Assembly (NCBI GenBank): GCA_009746045.1
Contig: RPFO01001310.1
Location: 1 to 62,000 of the forward strand
DNA: 62,000 bases
Reading direction: 5' to 3'
From: Mesostigma viride
Lineage: Eukaryota > Streptophyta > Mesostigmatophyceae > Mesostigmatales > Mesostigmataceae
Part shown: one piece after another, positions 1 through 24,559 of the stretch
Layout: the number at the start of each line of letters is the position of its first letter
How positions within the stretch are numbered: the first letter of the stretch is position 1
Position numbers and translations under genes: made by a program
Notes under the pieces: model-generated
Database searches by the model: none
What the model saw: the letters and a program-made list of their open reading frames with translations, nothing else
Told to the model about the DNA's origin: nothing

Positions 1-186
1 GCATGAAGCCCGCCGCAAGGGAGGAGAACGAGAGAGACAGCATTGGTGACAGGGGCTATAGAACAAGAAAGAAAACGCAAACAAACGGAAAAAGAAAAAA
101 AAAAAACAGACAGACCAGACAAACCAACGAACCAACGACCAAGCGAGCGATGTGCAGACGAGCGAGCAGAGGACCAACCTGAAGGA

Positions 187-1213
187 AAGAAGAAGGAAGG
201 AAGGAAGGAAGGAAAGGAAGGAAGGAAGGAAGGAAGGAAGGAAGGAAGGAAGGAAGGCAAGGAAGGCCCAGGGAGGGAGGAGGGAGGGAGGAGGGAGGGA
301 GGGAGGAGGGAGGGAGGAGGGAGGGAGGGAGGGAGGGAGGAGGGAGGGAGGGAGGGAGGGAGGGAGGGAGGGAGGGAGGGAGGGAGGGAGAGGGAGGGAG
401 GGAGGAGGGAGGGAGGGAGGAGGGAGGGAGGGAGGGAGGAGGGAGGGAAGGGAGGGAGGGAGGGAGGGAGGGAGGGAGGGAGGGAGGGAGGGAGGGAGGA
501 GGGAGGGAGGAGGGAGGGAGGGAGGGAGGGAGGGAGGAGGAGGGAGGGAGGAGGGAGGGAGGGAGGGAGGGAAGGAGGGAGGGAGGGGAGGGAGGGAGGG
601 AGGGAGGGAGGGAGGAGGAGGGAGGAGGGAGGGAGGGAGGAGGGAGGGAGGGAGGGAGGGAGGAGGAGGGAGGGGAGGGAGGGAGGGAGGGAGGGAGGGA
701 GGGAGGGAGGGAGGGAGGGAGGGAGGGAGGGAGGGAGGGAGGGAGGGAGGGAGGAGGAGGGAGGGAGGAGGGAGGGAGGGAGGGAGGAGGGAGGGAGGGA
801 GGGAGGGAGGGAGGGAGGGAGGGAGGGAGGGAGGGAGGGAGGGAGAGGGAGGGAGGAGGGAGGGAGGAGGGAGGGAGGGAGGGAGGGAGGAGGGAGGGAG
901 GGAGGGAGGGAGGGAGGGAGGGAGGGAGGGAGGGAGGGAGGGAGGGAGGGAGGGAGGGAGGGAGGGAGGGAGGGAGGGAGGGAGGGAGGGAGGAGGGAGG
1001 GAGGGGAGGGAGGGAGGGAGGGAGGGAGGGAGGGAGGGAGGGAGGGAGGGAGGGAGGGAGGGAGGAAGGAAGGAAGGAAGGAAGGAAGGAAGGAAGGAAG
1101 GAAGGAAGGAAGGAAGGAAGGAAGGAAGGAAGGAAGGAAGGAAGGAAGGAAGGAAGGAAGGAAGGAAGGAAGGAAGGAAGGAAGGAAGGAAGGAAGGAAG
1201 GAAGGAAGGAGCG
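187..1213. repeat. ~1 kb homopurine tetranucleotide array (GGAA / GGGA / GGAA)
   Basis: A nearly pure purine tract. GGAA units form both edges (about 187-258 and 1063-1210), and GGGA units with occasional GGA slips form the core. Long open frames across it on both strands are artefacts of the period-4 repeat. It lies in or beyond the intron downstream of the last visible galactokinase exon, so that gene's transcript would carry the pyrimidine strand. Confidence 0.97.
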
Positions 1214-1807
1214 AACAAAAGATTGAACCAAACAAACAAACAAACATAATCGACTTTTTCAAACAAAAATGAGCTTAGAATTTACAGCAAGGATGATGAT
1301 GACAGGGGGTAGGGGCGCCAGAAATAATGAGAGGTGCAGGAATATATTGTGCTTGTATATTGTAGCAAGTAGAATCTTACAGAGATATATGTGTGCCCAC
1401 GTGCTTATTTGCTTTGTGAGACGAATCTTACAATGTGTGTGCATGTGCTTAACTGCTAAATAAAATCGTAGCAGTGAGTAAAAGGTACTGTGGAAATTGT
1501 GGGCCGTGTATCATGCCTCACACAGACAGCACTGCGCAGAAAGATGAAGTGACACTGCGGCATGCGCCTACCCTTCTGCGCATTTTCATTTCTGGGTACA
1601 CGTAACCGCAAGTGTTCTGACTAGTTACACATGATCTGAGCAGACCGTGTTGCCGAGACCCAGCCTCGGGAATTCGCCAGATTAAGGACCGGATATACGA
1701 TAGGCGGTTGGGCAAGAGAAACAGAATGGTAGACGAGCCCCCTACGGCTTCAAGAGGCACCCTCCTAATGGTATTGTTGCCCCGCCCGTGTCATGGCTCC
1801 CACCGAC
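1214..1807 (-). other. Galactokinase intron sequence downstream of exon 6, no exon recognised
   Basis: After the GTMDQ-type exon ends at 1808 with a GT donor, no frame here continues the expected galactokinase sequence. Short frames exist but carry no family motif. The next exon is probably beyond position 1. The first ~40 bases, read on the minus strand, are pyrimidine-rich and could precede an acceptor just outside the window. Confidence 0.5.
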
Positions 1808-15675
<13,868 letters not shown>

Positions 15676-18540
15676 TTGGACATTTCCTGGTTGCGGCAAG
15701 CTCCTTTTGGCGCTGTCTACCCCGAGGTACCTGCCATGCCCAAGCTTACTGCCAAAACCATGCCCAAGGCCCAGAGTGCACAGGGGAAAGAGGACCGGGA
15801 TAGCAAGGCCGGGAGGGGGCAAGGCGTGCGCAGCAAGTGCACAAGGCCAGGAGGACCCCCTGCCCGCCGTGCCCGCCGTGCCCGCCGGCCCCGCTTAGCC
15901 ACTGACCCTACGGGGTCCGAGGGGACCACCCTGGAGCAGCTCCTGGCTGTCCCTGGGATCGGCGCCCAGGTGATGTCCCTCCTCCCCATCCCCGACCGTG
16001 TGCGTCTGCGGCGCACGTGCCGCACATTCCTGGCCGCGGCCGACGAATCCCTTCACAACACGACGGAGCTTTACGGGGACGATGTGGCGGGCGGTCGGGC
16101 CCAACCCAGCGCGTCCGGCCTGTCCTGGCTGATGGCCAAGTGCCCCCATCTGAGCACGCTCAGCGTGGCGGCGCGGTCGGACCACGGCGCGCCCTGGCAG
16201 GAGAGAGAGACGTTGCATCTCAACTGGCCGTGGGCGCGCTTTGGCCGCATCATGGGGGGCACTCTGCCGCTCGACACCATCATGACCGCCCGCCGTGACC
16301 ACCGACTTGAACCGACTGACCATCCCACGACTGCCACTGCTAATAACCATTGTAACCCGACGACCCTGTTGGATGCGGGCGTGCCTTTGCCTCCGCGAAA
16401 CCCTTTGCCTTTGCGGTTGGACGGGAAGTTACGACTGCGTCCGCAAGCCCTGGGAGGCGTGCAGTCTCCGAGGAAGACCCTGGGGGCTACGATCAAACAT
16501 CCAAGTTCAAGTGTAGGCGCCGGCGGCAGCAGTGGCAGCAGCAGTGGCGGCTGCAGTCTCCGCTACCTGAACCTCGCGGGGTGCATGGACGTCGACAGCA
16601 CAAGCCTGACGACCCTGGCGGCCGCCTGCGGGGGCCTGGAGTCCCTGGACATTTCTGGGTGCTTTGTCCACGATGCCGCAATCCGAGCGCTGGCCGGGTC
16701 CTGTCCTGGGCTGACGCGGGTGGGGCTATCCAACTGTCGGCTCGTGTCGGATGCCAGTCTCGCAGAGCTGAGTCAGCGGTGCCGGATGCTGGCAGATGTC
16801 TGCGCGGACCACACGCGGGTGACAGATGCCGGCGTGGCCACGTTGGCGCAGAACTCTCCCGGTCTGCGCAGGCTGGTGGTCCCTCGGCGGGTCACCGATG
16901 TGAGCATCTGCCAGGTGGCGGCGCACTGTGCGCGGTTGGAGCACCTGGGGTTGCGCGCGTGTAGGGGGGTCACGGATGATAGCATAAAGAAGATCGCGGC
17001 GGCGTGTCCTCGGTTGAGGAGGGTGGATGTCGGGTTCTGCCGGGGGGTCGCGGACGAGGGGGTGTCGTCGATCGCGCTTGGATGCACAGGGTTGCGCCAC
17101 CTGGACGTCGCGGGGACAGGTGTCAGCGATACAGCGCTCTCGCTGATCGCGGGCCACTGTCCGGGGCTGGAGCATCTGGAGGTGAGCAAGTGTCGGCGCG
17201 TGACGGATTGTGGAATTGAGGCGGTCGCGAAGGACTGCCCAGGATTGAGGCATCTCTCGGTCGCGGCGTGTGGGTCCGTGGGGGATGCCGGGATTAGTGC
17301 GGTGGCAAAGGGCTGCCCCGGGTTAAGGGAGTTGCTAATGCGGGAGGTCGGGGTCAGCTCCGTCGGCATGCAGGCGATAGCGGAGCATTGCAGCGAGCTT
17401 CGCCAGTTGGACATGGCGGGGTGTGTACGTGCGGGGAGGAGTCTGGCGGGAATCGCGGAACGGTGCCAGAAGTTAGAGGACCTGGATATCTCGTACACGT
17501 CGAGTGTGACGCAGACGGCGGTGATTGCTGTCTCCCGGCACTGTGCAAGTCTGCGGGCGTTCCGGGCAGCCTCGCAGCGGTTCCCTGAGCGAGGCACGCT
17601 GTGCATTCCAGAGAAGGTCATAATCAAGGTGATCGAGGGGGCGGGGCCACGGTTGCGGACGTTGGACGTGAGCAGGGGGGACGTCACGGATGCTGTGCTG
17701 GCAGCGTTGGCGGCTCACTGCCCGAGGATGCAGGAGTTGATGGTCAAGGGGTGTGGAATCACGGATGGGGGCGTGCAGGTGCTCGCGGGGGGGTGTAAGG
17801 AGTTGAGGTATCTGGACGTGGAGGAGTGTGATGTGACGGGGGCTATCTTTGGGTGGCTGGACTTGAAGCGGTGTCATGTCATGGGGGGGGATGAGGGCTC
17901 GGAGGGGTATCAGCCCATCGTTGGGGAGGAGGAAGAGGAGGAAGAGGACGAGGAGGAGGAGGAGGAGGACGAGGAGGAGGAGGAGGACAACGACGACGAC
18001 GGCGAGGAGGAAGAGGAAGCGGTTATTGGTGATGAGGATGAGGAGGCTGATGACGACGATCATGAGAAGGAGGACGATGATGATGATGAGGATGAGGATG
18101 AGGATGATGATGATGAGGAGGAGGAGGAAGAGAATGACATACACCGTTGCCACCACAGGTTTCTTGGTCTTCATAGTATGCTTTTCGATGTCATGCAAGG
18201 GAGTGATGACAGCGGCAGTGAGGGCGACTATGATGACTATGTCTATGACGATGATTTTGACAGCGACAGCGATGATGATGATGATGATGATGATGACGAT
18301 GATGACGATGATGACGATGATGACGATGATGACGATGATGACGATGATGACGATGATGACGATGATGACGATGATGACGATAATGGCGATGATGACAATG
18401 ATGATGATGAGGAGGAGGACGACAACGACGATGTAGGCGGAGCGCATGAGTCAGATAGTGAGGGCGATGTGTTCAGCTTGGCGTCCGAAGAGGACAGCGA
18501 CATATTTAATCTCCTCTACTACCTTGGGCCCGTTGTATGA
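15676..18540 (+). CDS. F-box / leucine-rich-repeat protein with a long acidic tail
   Basis: A 954-codon uninterrupted frame. Residues ~91-125 fit an F-box (LLPIPDRVRLRRTCRTFLAA), the Skp1-binding element of SCF ubiquitin ligases. Residues ~294-775 are about 17 RNI/AMN1-type leucine-rich repeats with the recurring pattern CPGLRHL-V--C--V-D-GI--VA, the usual substrate-binding solenoid. Residues ~785-945 are almost only Asp and Glu, the Asp block coming from a GATGAC repeat. An Arg-rich stretch (63-73) precedes the F-box. Start: 15676 is the first Met in frame; Met-21 at 15736 (MPKLTAKTMPK) is an equally good start. Residues ~205-285 are of odd composition (Asn/Thr/Pro/Ser) and could hide a small in-frame intron. 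Likely role, inferred from family, is substrate recognition for ubiquitination; the substrate is unknown. Confidence 0.85.
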   Translation: MDISWLRQAPFGAVYPEVPAMPKLTAKTMPKAQSAQGKEDRDSKAGRGQGVRSKCTRPGGPPARRARRARRPRLATDPTGSEGTTLEQLLAVPGIGAQVMSLLPIPDRVRLRRTCRTFLAAADESLHNTTELYGDDVAGGRAQPSASGLSWLMAKCPHLSTLSVAARSDHGAPWQERETLHLNWPWARFGRIMGGTLPLDTIMTARRDHRLEPTDHPTTATANNHCNPTTLLDAGVPLPPRNPLPLRLDGKLRLRPQALGGVQSPRKTLGATIKHPSSSVGAGGSSGSSSGGCSLRYLNLAGCMDVDSTSLTTLAAACGGLESLDISGCFVHDAAIRALAGSCPGLTRVGLSNCRLVSDASLAELSQRCRMLADVCADHTRVTDAGVATLAQNSPGLRRLVVPRRVTDVSICQVAAHCARLEHLGLRACRGVTDDSIKKIAAACPRLRRVDVGFCRGVADEGVSSIALGCTGLRHLDVAGTGVSDTALSLIAGHCPGLEHLEVSKCRRVTDCGIEAVAKDCPGLRHLSVAACGSVGDAGISAVAKGCPGLRELLMREVGVSSVGMQAIAEHCSELRQLDMAGCVRAGRSLAGIAERCQKLEDLDISYTSSVTQTAVIAVSRHCASLRAFRAASQRFPERGTLCIPEKVIIKVIEGAGPRLRTLDVSRGDVTDAVLAALAAHCPRMQELMVKGCGITDGGVQVLAGGCKELRYLDVEECDVTGAIFGWLDLKRCHVMGGDEGSEGYQPIVGEEEEEEEDEEEEEEDEEEEEDNDDDGEEEEEAVIGDEDEEADDDDHEKEDDDDDEDEDEDDDDEEEEEENDIHRCHHRFLGLHSMLFDVMQGSDDSGSEGDYDDYVYDDDFDSDSDDDDDDDDDDDDDDDDDDDDDDDDDDDDDDDDDDDDDNGDDDNDDDEEEDDNDDVGGAHESDSEGDVFSLASEEDSDIFNLLYYLGPVV

Positions 18541-18775
18541 GAATGAAAAGGTGTACATTGACGCTGGATTCAGGGTGCCTGATTCCCAATCCCTCGCGTG
18601 TAGGCTTGCATCATTGCATGCAAGGCAGGGTTGGAGAGTTTGTGGGGACTGTGTTCCTCAAGCCTAGACGTCATGCACCAGACCAGGTGGAAGGTAGGCC
18701 AATGCGGCCATCCATCGCACACATAATAATAATGTCTGATTATTTGATTTCTGGCCTGCGCTGGTTGTCTCATTG

Positions 18776-18844
<69 letters not shown>

Positions 18845-19358
18845 GTAAATAGTTAATGGCAGAAATACTTCATTTATCTTGATTGGGTGAATGTATATTG
18901 ATTGGGTGAAGGCACCCCAGGCACGCCATTGTGAATGATCGCCAGAGATGCCGGCCTCGTTGTACCCATGCATAATTTTGTGAGTGAACGAAGATGATGG
19001 CGCAGCTGCCCACACTAGCATGCTCATGATCATGATGTGTGCGCAGAGCGTGGTGCACGCACCCTAGCCAGGATCGATGCCACATGCGATCATGCATCAG
19101 TGACTTGAACGATCGAGCATGCATACTTATACAAATGACGGGAGAGGGATCACAGCAGTGGTGCTTACAATTACTGGACACTCCTGGGGCTGCTAGAAAC
19201 GAACAGACTGATTACGCGACTTAATTGTTTTTATAGCTAAAAACCGGCCGTCTAGGTCTCGCTGTGAACGTTAGCCAGCCATAACTTTAACGTATGTACA
19301 AGGCTACCTGTACATTTCAACCTCGATCGATCCATTCATTTCCATCATCCTGAACGAC
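18541..19358. other. Downstream region of the F-box gene with an AAT array
   Basis: Contains an AAT microsatellite (18776-18828). Just before it is a ~26-bp block, tttctggcctgcgctggttg followed by tctcat, which recurs at 22648 and, inverted, at about 35292. That marks a dispersed repeat of unknown type. No gene seen. Confidence 0.5.
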
Positions 19359-20410
19359 CTGGCCTCACAGGTCCCAAAGATAGCGGAGCAGATGGCCACC
19401 ATCGCATCCCAGGGCCACCCCGGCTGGAAGCTGGTGACCTCCCGCCCCTCTCCTATGCGGACCTGCTGCGGACAGCGACCGCCTCCACCACCGACGCCAT
19501 CGCTACGAAGCTCCAGGAGCTTGAAGACCTTCGCCAGGCTCAACAACGGGAGGCCACTGACCGCGCCCGCCGCGACTGCCGGGTGGTGCTGCGTCGCTTC
19601 CCCCAGAAGCCAGGTGAGACGTCAACCTCCCTTGCCGACGAGCTTAAGGACCAGCTCCTTACCCTCATGGGCCTGGTTAGGTGAGGTAGAACTGCGTGGG
19701 TGCCACCGCCTTCCCCACTCACGGGACAAGGCGGCTCCCCCACCAGTCCTTCTCACCGGCCTTCCCCTCCCGTGAGGACAAGCAGCGGTTCCTCTCTCGT
19801 CGCAAGCGGTTGCACGACCTCACCTGGACGCTGGACGACGACCTGACCCCCGCTCAGCAGCAGCAGCGACGTGACCTGTGGCCTGAATACCTCCGCCACA
19901 AGCAGGACCCCCAGAAGCCCAAGGTGTACTGGCGGGGCGGGGACCTGATGATCAACCACAAGATGTGGACGCCCCCAGCGGGCTAGACTAGAATAGCCCT
20001 AGCTTGACTTCATTGGTAGTCACTGTTGCCATGGCAGCCATGCTTAGAATGTGTGCATGCCTAGCTGTGCCACCATACGTAGTCACGTGCACCGCTCACG
20101 CACGGTACACAACCAGCCACAGCCTTAGCTTAGTCTTTGTACAGCCATGCTATGTCATGGCCTCGATCAGATTACTTGCCCACGCTCCTTGCTATGATAT
20201 GCTCACATGGGTCTTATTGCACCCACAGTTTGCCGGATCGTTAGCATGTCTTTTAGCTAGCGCGCCCGAATGCAGCTGTGGCATGCCTTTGGCATGAAGG
20301 AGACTGGGGGTCTCTGCCCTTTCTCCTGTTGTGCACACACAGGGATTAAAAGCACTTCGGTGCTCCGTGACTCCCCAACGGGAGCACGAGTTTAATTAAT
20401 TAATTAATTA
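19359..20410 (+). mobile_element. LINE-type retrotransposon copy A (ORF1 end + 3' UTR), 5'-truncated
   Basis: Flanked by a 10-12 bp target-site duplication ATCCTGAACGAC (19347-19358 and 20411-20422), as expected for target-primed reverse transcription. It carries the C-terminal part of an ORF1-like protein with an internal stop and frameshift (RRFPQKPGETSTSLADELKD; then REDKQRFLSRRKRLHDLTWT and a final INHKMWTP, stop about 19983). A ~400-bp 3' UTR follows, with a conserved terminal hairpin (gctccgtgactccccaacgg + gagc) and a TTAA-repeat tail. No ORF2 is present between ORF1 and the 3' UTR. Confidence 0.85.
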
Positions 20411-20495
20411 ATCCTGAACGACGTGACGTAGTTACGTGTAATTTATAATATGTGAACGACTCGGCCAACGCTGATAGTAAGATAGCAGCGGGCTC

Positions 20496-22605
20496 TGACT
20501 GGTGCAACTCACATGATGATGGCTGACGCCGGTATGGCTGACGGCGGAGCTCAGATCTTTTGCGACTGAGCCCCAAATTCGGTCAGATCATGCACTTGCA
20601 TTCGATGCGCCTTAATTTTTAAGACGCACCCGCCAGTATAATCGGTTACGGCTAAAACGCAGTATTGACAACGTTACGCACGTGACAAGCAGCTATGACG
20701 ACTCCAAAAGCCAAGCGAGACGTTTGGAAAAGGAGCTTTCCGGCTCCCAGCCCACCCCGCTCGCCATCGTCCTTGCCCAGCCGTCTGGGCCCGCCAACCC
20801 ACCGCCAGCAACCCCATCGCCCAGCGCCTCGCCCGAGCTCAAGAAACCCTGCCACGAACACAAATGGCGAAAGTATCTACCAGATTACAAACGCTTTTCT
20901 TTCAGCAACTGGCTGCAACTGACCAAAGAAGAATGCGCGCCGAAATAGTGCGTTTCTTATCACAGGAGCGCAAGCTGCATGGGGCCGTTGGGCCCATCCC
21001 CGCCGACGACCTGGAGGCGTTCCTTGCCAGGCCAGACCTCAATGGTCACCGCCTCGCTATCATGTGCAGCTATACTTCCACTTCCCTTGCTCTGGACGAA
21101 ACTGTCGCCAGGATCCGCACCCCAGCCCAGCCTGCGCGGCCGACAGCCACATCGGCTCCCTCCCTTTGCAAGGATGACATCCGAGCAGTGCTGGAGGAGC
21201 ATGTGACCTGGCCGTTGGCCGAGAAGCTGACCTCGCTGAACACGACGCTCAACACGGTGGAGGCCCGGGTCTCCAATGTGGAAACCAAGGTCGTCCACAA
21301 TTAAGCTCCAACCCCAGCTCACGACGCTGCACACCGCGGCGCAGGCATCTGAGACGCACGCTGCACTAATTGTCTCCCACCTAAACCAGGTGGAGGGCAA
21401 GTGCGGCCTGCTCATGAAGAAGCTTGAAGCCATCACCGCCCACACCGAGGCCCTGGCCTCACAGGTCCCAAAGATAGCAGAGCAGACGGCCACCATCGTA
21501 TCCCAGCCACCCCGGCAAGATGCTGGCGACCACCTGCCCCTCTTCTAATAATGCGGACCTGCTGCAGACAGCGACCGCCTCAACCACTGACGCCATCGCT
21601 ACGAAACTAGCTCCAGGAGCTTGAAGACCAAGTTCGCCAGGCACAACAACGGGAGGCCACTGACCGCGCCCGCCGCGACTGCCGGGTGGTGCTGCGTCGC
21701 TTCCCCCAGAAGCCAGGTCGGAGACGTCAACCACCCCTGCCGACGAGCTTTAATACTGAGGACCAGCTCCTTTAATACCCTCATGGGCCTGGTTAGGTGA
21801 GGTAGAGCTGCGCGGGTGCCACCGCCTTCCCCACTCACGGGACAAGGCGGCTCCCCCACCAGTCCTGCTCACCTTCCCCTTCCGTGAGGACAAGCAGCGG
21901 TTCCTCTCTCGTCGCAAGAGGTTGCACGACCTCACCTGGACGCTGGACGACGACCTGACCCCCGCCCAGCAGCAGCAGCGACGCGACCTGTGGCCGGAAA
22001 ACCTCCGCCACAATTAGCAGGACCCCCACTAGAAGCCCAAGGTGTACTGGAGGGGTGGGGACCTGATGATCAACCACAAGATGTGGACGCCCGGCCCCTG
22101 CGGGCCGGCTAGAATCGCTTGAATAGCCCTAGCTTGTATCCATGTTGGTAGTCACTGCCGCCATGGCAGCCATGCCTAGAATATATGTTTGCCTAGCTGA
22201 GCCATACCTAGCCACGTGCACCGCCAACACACGGTACACCACCAGCCATAGCCTTAGCTTAGTCCTTGTACAGCCACGCTACGTCCTGGCTTAGTATGCT
22301 CAGAAACCATGCAGCCATAGCCTTAGCTTAGTCCTTGTACAGCTCGATCATTCTACGTCCTGGCTATGATCAGATTACTTCAGTGCCCACGCTCCTTGAG
22401 TATGCCATGCTCACATGGGTCTTATTGCACCCACAGATTGCTGGATCGTTTAGCGGGTCCGTGTGCAGCTGTGGCATGCCTTTGGCTGATGAAGGAGAAA
22501 TTTGGGGGTCTCTGCCCTTTCTCCTGTTGTGCACACAGGGATTAAAAGCACTTCGGTGCTCTGTTCGACTCCCCAACGGGAGCACGTGTTTAATTTATCA
22601 TTTAA
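20496..22605 (+). mobile_element. LINE copy B, near full-length ORF1-only element
   Basis: Flanked by the target-site duplication CAGCGGGCTC (20486-20495 and 22606-22615). After a ~200-bp 5' UTR, ORF1 starts at about 20694 or, in the better-conserved frame, 20864. The latter (20864-21304, 146 aa) holds a helical region ending LNTTLNTVEARVSNVETKVV, a coiled-coil pattern. The rest, a RRFPQKPG block and the DKQRFLSRRKRLHDLTWTLD block, is broken by stops and small insertions such as stray taatac and ttag. The ORF1 end is joined directly to the 3' UTR (about 22120-22605), again without ORF2. The tail is degenerate (tttaatttatca). Confidence 0.85.
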
Positions 22606-22615
22606 CAGCGGGCTC

Positions 22616-22990
22616 GAGCTATACCATGATCCGATCGACTCTCCAGTTTTCTGGCCTGCGCTGGTTGTCTCATTGATATACTACGTGTTGACCACCTTAT
22701 GCTTGCATGCATCTGAACGAACTTGACTGGAAGGTATCCATGCAGCTGTACTTACTTTGAGTCCTCAGTTAGAGCTTCAACCGGCTGGCCTATAGGCTGT
22801 ATGCGCCATTGATTCTCGCGTGATGGACGTTGGCTAGTAATCACATGCATTCTCTATGCATGCTGCGCGACATCACGCTCATTGAGAAGCCGCAGCCTGC
22901 CCAACTCTGGCTTGACTGCATGCCTGGCGCAGTGGCGCTCAAGGCCCGTGCTGTTGGTCTAGAAATTAGCCCCAAAACGGAGGCCATGGC
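22616..22990 (+). pseudogene. LINE ORF2 fragment, reverse-transcriptase region (left half of split copy)
   Basis: At about 22857-22990 the plus strand reads LIEKPQPAQLWLDC then ALKARAVGLEISPKTEAMA. This is the stretch that follows the catalytic YADD motif in LINE reverse transcriptases (GLEI-KTE-M). It stops at the edge of the LTR element and resumes at 44878, so the LTR element landed inside this LINE. The first ~240 bases carry the dispersed ctggcctgcgctggttgtct block and nothing else recognised. Confidence 0.65.
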
Positions 22991-22994
22991 CCTT
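22991..22994. other. Target-site duplication CCTT, left side
   Basis: CCTT directly precedes the TGTCGCG end of the LTR element and recurs directly after its TGACA end at 44878-44881. Four bp is short for gypsy elements (usually 5), so this is suggestive only. It is supported by LINE ORF2 sequence continuing on both sides. Confidence 0.5.
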
Positions 22995-24388
22995 TGTCGC
23001 GTCTGCGTGCCACAACCTCCGGCGCCACCATGCGGCTGGCCACTCAGCTTTGGTAAAACCCAAATGAGCTGAGCTGACGTGCCTGCCTTAACTGCATGCC
23101 CTGTGGGGTGGGCGAGGACCTGTCCCATGATTAATGAAAAAGAGGGCTCTCAGCCGAGGACAAGGAACTGTCCCTCGTGCCTGATGACCACCTTAATTCT
23201 TGATCCCCTTGTGTACCGTCGCGTGCCGCGTTTGAATATCCTTGCTGGGGCGTTAGCTAGACGCTCCAACTACTCTAATTGCGACAATATGATGGTGCAA
23301 GAGGGTGCTTTTGCCTCCCCTGCTATAGAACAATGCTTTCACAACACACACTTTGCACAGTCTGCTGATGAAGCTGCACATGCGGAATTTATTGAGAAAG
23401 TTAATACAATTACAACACGTTGATAGTCTCAATATCGATGCACTCCATGCTCACAAGCCCGCAGTTAGGCAGCGCTCCATGACATGCTACCGGCCTTGCT
23501 CCCAAGGAAAGGGAGAAACACGAAGGCCACTAACGAGAGACTCGAAGAGACTACACGCTGCGTGAGAGTCCTCTTCGACTATGAACCAAACCATTCGTCA
23601 TGCCACACGCATGACACACGCCACACTTGTCAGTCCAGCCAGGAATGCCAAAACTATCTTGCTGCCTGAACCATGCAAATAGAAACCGCATTCCAGTTGC
23701 CGTCCTGGCTTTCTACCACACATGCCAACAAAAGCAGGAAGGCATCCCGACAAATCTAAATTGCTACCCTGTTGCCGATCTCATCTCCTAGAGGCTCCGG
23801 CATTTCTGTCCCTGGGAATGTCCGCATTGAGTCACGTCCACCAAGGTCGAAGCATAATATCCTTCAGACAATCTGCACGCTCACACCTTGCGTGTGAGTG
23901 GCCCAGCAAACATTGCGTCTAATCGTTCCTTTCTAGAAGAAATCCCTTTGTAGGGCTGCCAGCGATTTCGCATTCATTCCAGCGATCTGGCTCCGCACCG
24001 CAAATTGTCCTTTTCCATTTTCTGTCCAGTCCTCATAACGTTGACCCGCTATTCTACACCACAAAGACACCTGGCCTGTCAATAGCCTCGGCGCTGTTGA
24101 AGTCCAGCAGTCCAGCTCCAGCTCAGCTCCAGCTGTCCACTAACACGCGTATGATCCTCTCGACGCTGCGCACTTGTGCTGCCGTCCGCTCAAGTCAGTG
24201 CTGCGCGCCCAGCTGTGCCTGGCCCGGCGCGCGCGCACGTACACTTTCGTCCGCTCTTATGCTGCAAGTGCTAGTGTCCCCCCCGGTCACTAGCCTTTGT
24301 CGAAAATGCGTAGAAAACAAATTCCTTGCGCACGTCACCGGTCTTGTGCATAGTGGGCGCCCGGATGACATAGCTCGCGTCCGTGACA
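22995..24388 (-). repeat. Left (3') LTR
   Basis: Positions 23135-24388 match 43623-44877 almost base for base. The first ~140 bp (22995-23134) are absent from the right LTR but recur directly inside the left one at 24390-24532, next to the polypurine run. The outer start TGTCGCG and inner end GTGACA make a TG...CA LTR. A shorter LTR starting at 23135 (TGAAAAAG) is the alternative. Confidence 0.75.
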
Positions 24389-24389
24389 G

Positions 24390-24532
24390 CTGTCGCGTCT
24401 GCGTGCCACAATCTCCGGCGCCACCATGGCGGCTGGCCACTCAGCTTAATTTGGTAAAACCCAAATGAGCTGAGCTGACGTGCCTGCCTTAACTGCATGC
24501 CCTGTGGGGTGGGCGAGGACCTGTCCCATGAT
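24390..24532 (-). repeat. Extra copy of the LTR-edge segment, internal to the 3' LTR
   Basis: Positions 24390-24532 repeat 22995-23132 (tgtcgcgtctgcgtgccaca at the start, gaggacctgtcccatgatt at the end) with a few small differences. A run of seven C follows (polypurine tract on the element strand). Confidence 0.85.
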
Positions 24533-24559
24533 TCCCCCCCTCGCTGGCGACCGGCCCCA

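Noticed and set aside
43-1272. 300-400 aa Arg/Glu/Gly or Pro/Ser/Leu proteins on both strands
   Set aside because: Pure products of the GGGA/GGAA repeat read in different frames; no unique sequence. The same reasoning applies to frames at 5533-5982 and 9639-10775.
17473-18447. 324-aa minus-strand Ile/Val-rich frame
   Set aside because: Antisense of the F-box protein's Asp/Glu tail.
23079-23669. Host genes in the 23-24 kb region
   Set aside because: The same frames recur in the other LTR at 43.7-44.2 kb; they are LTR sequence.
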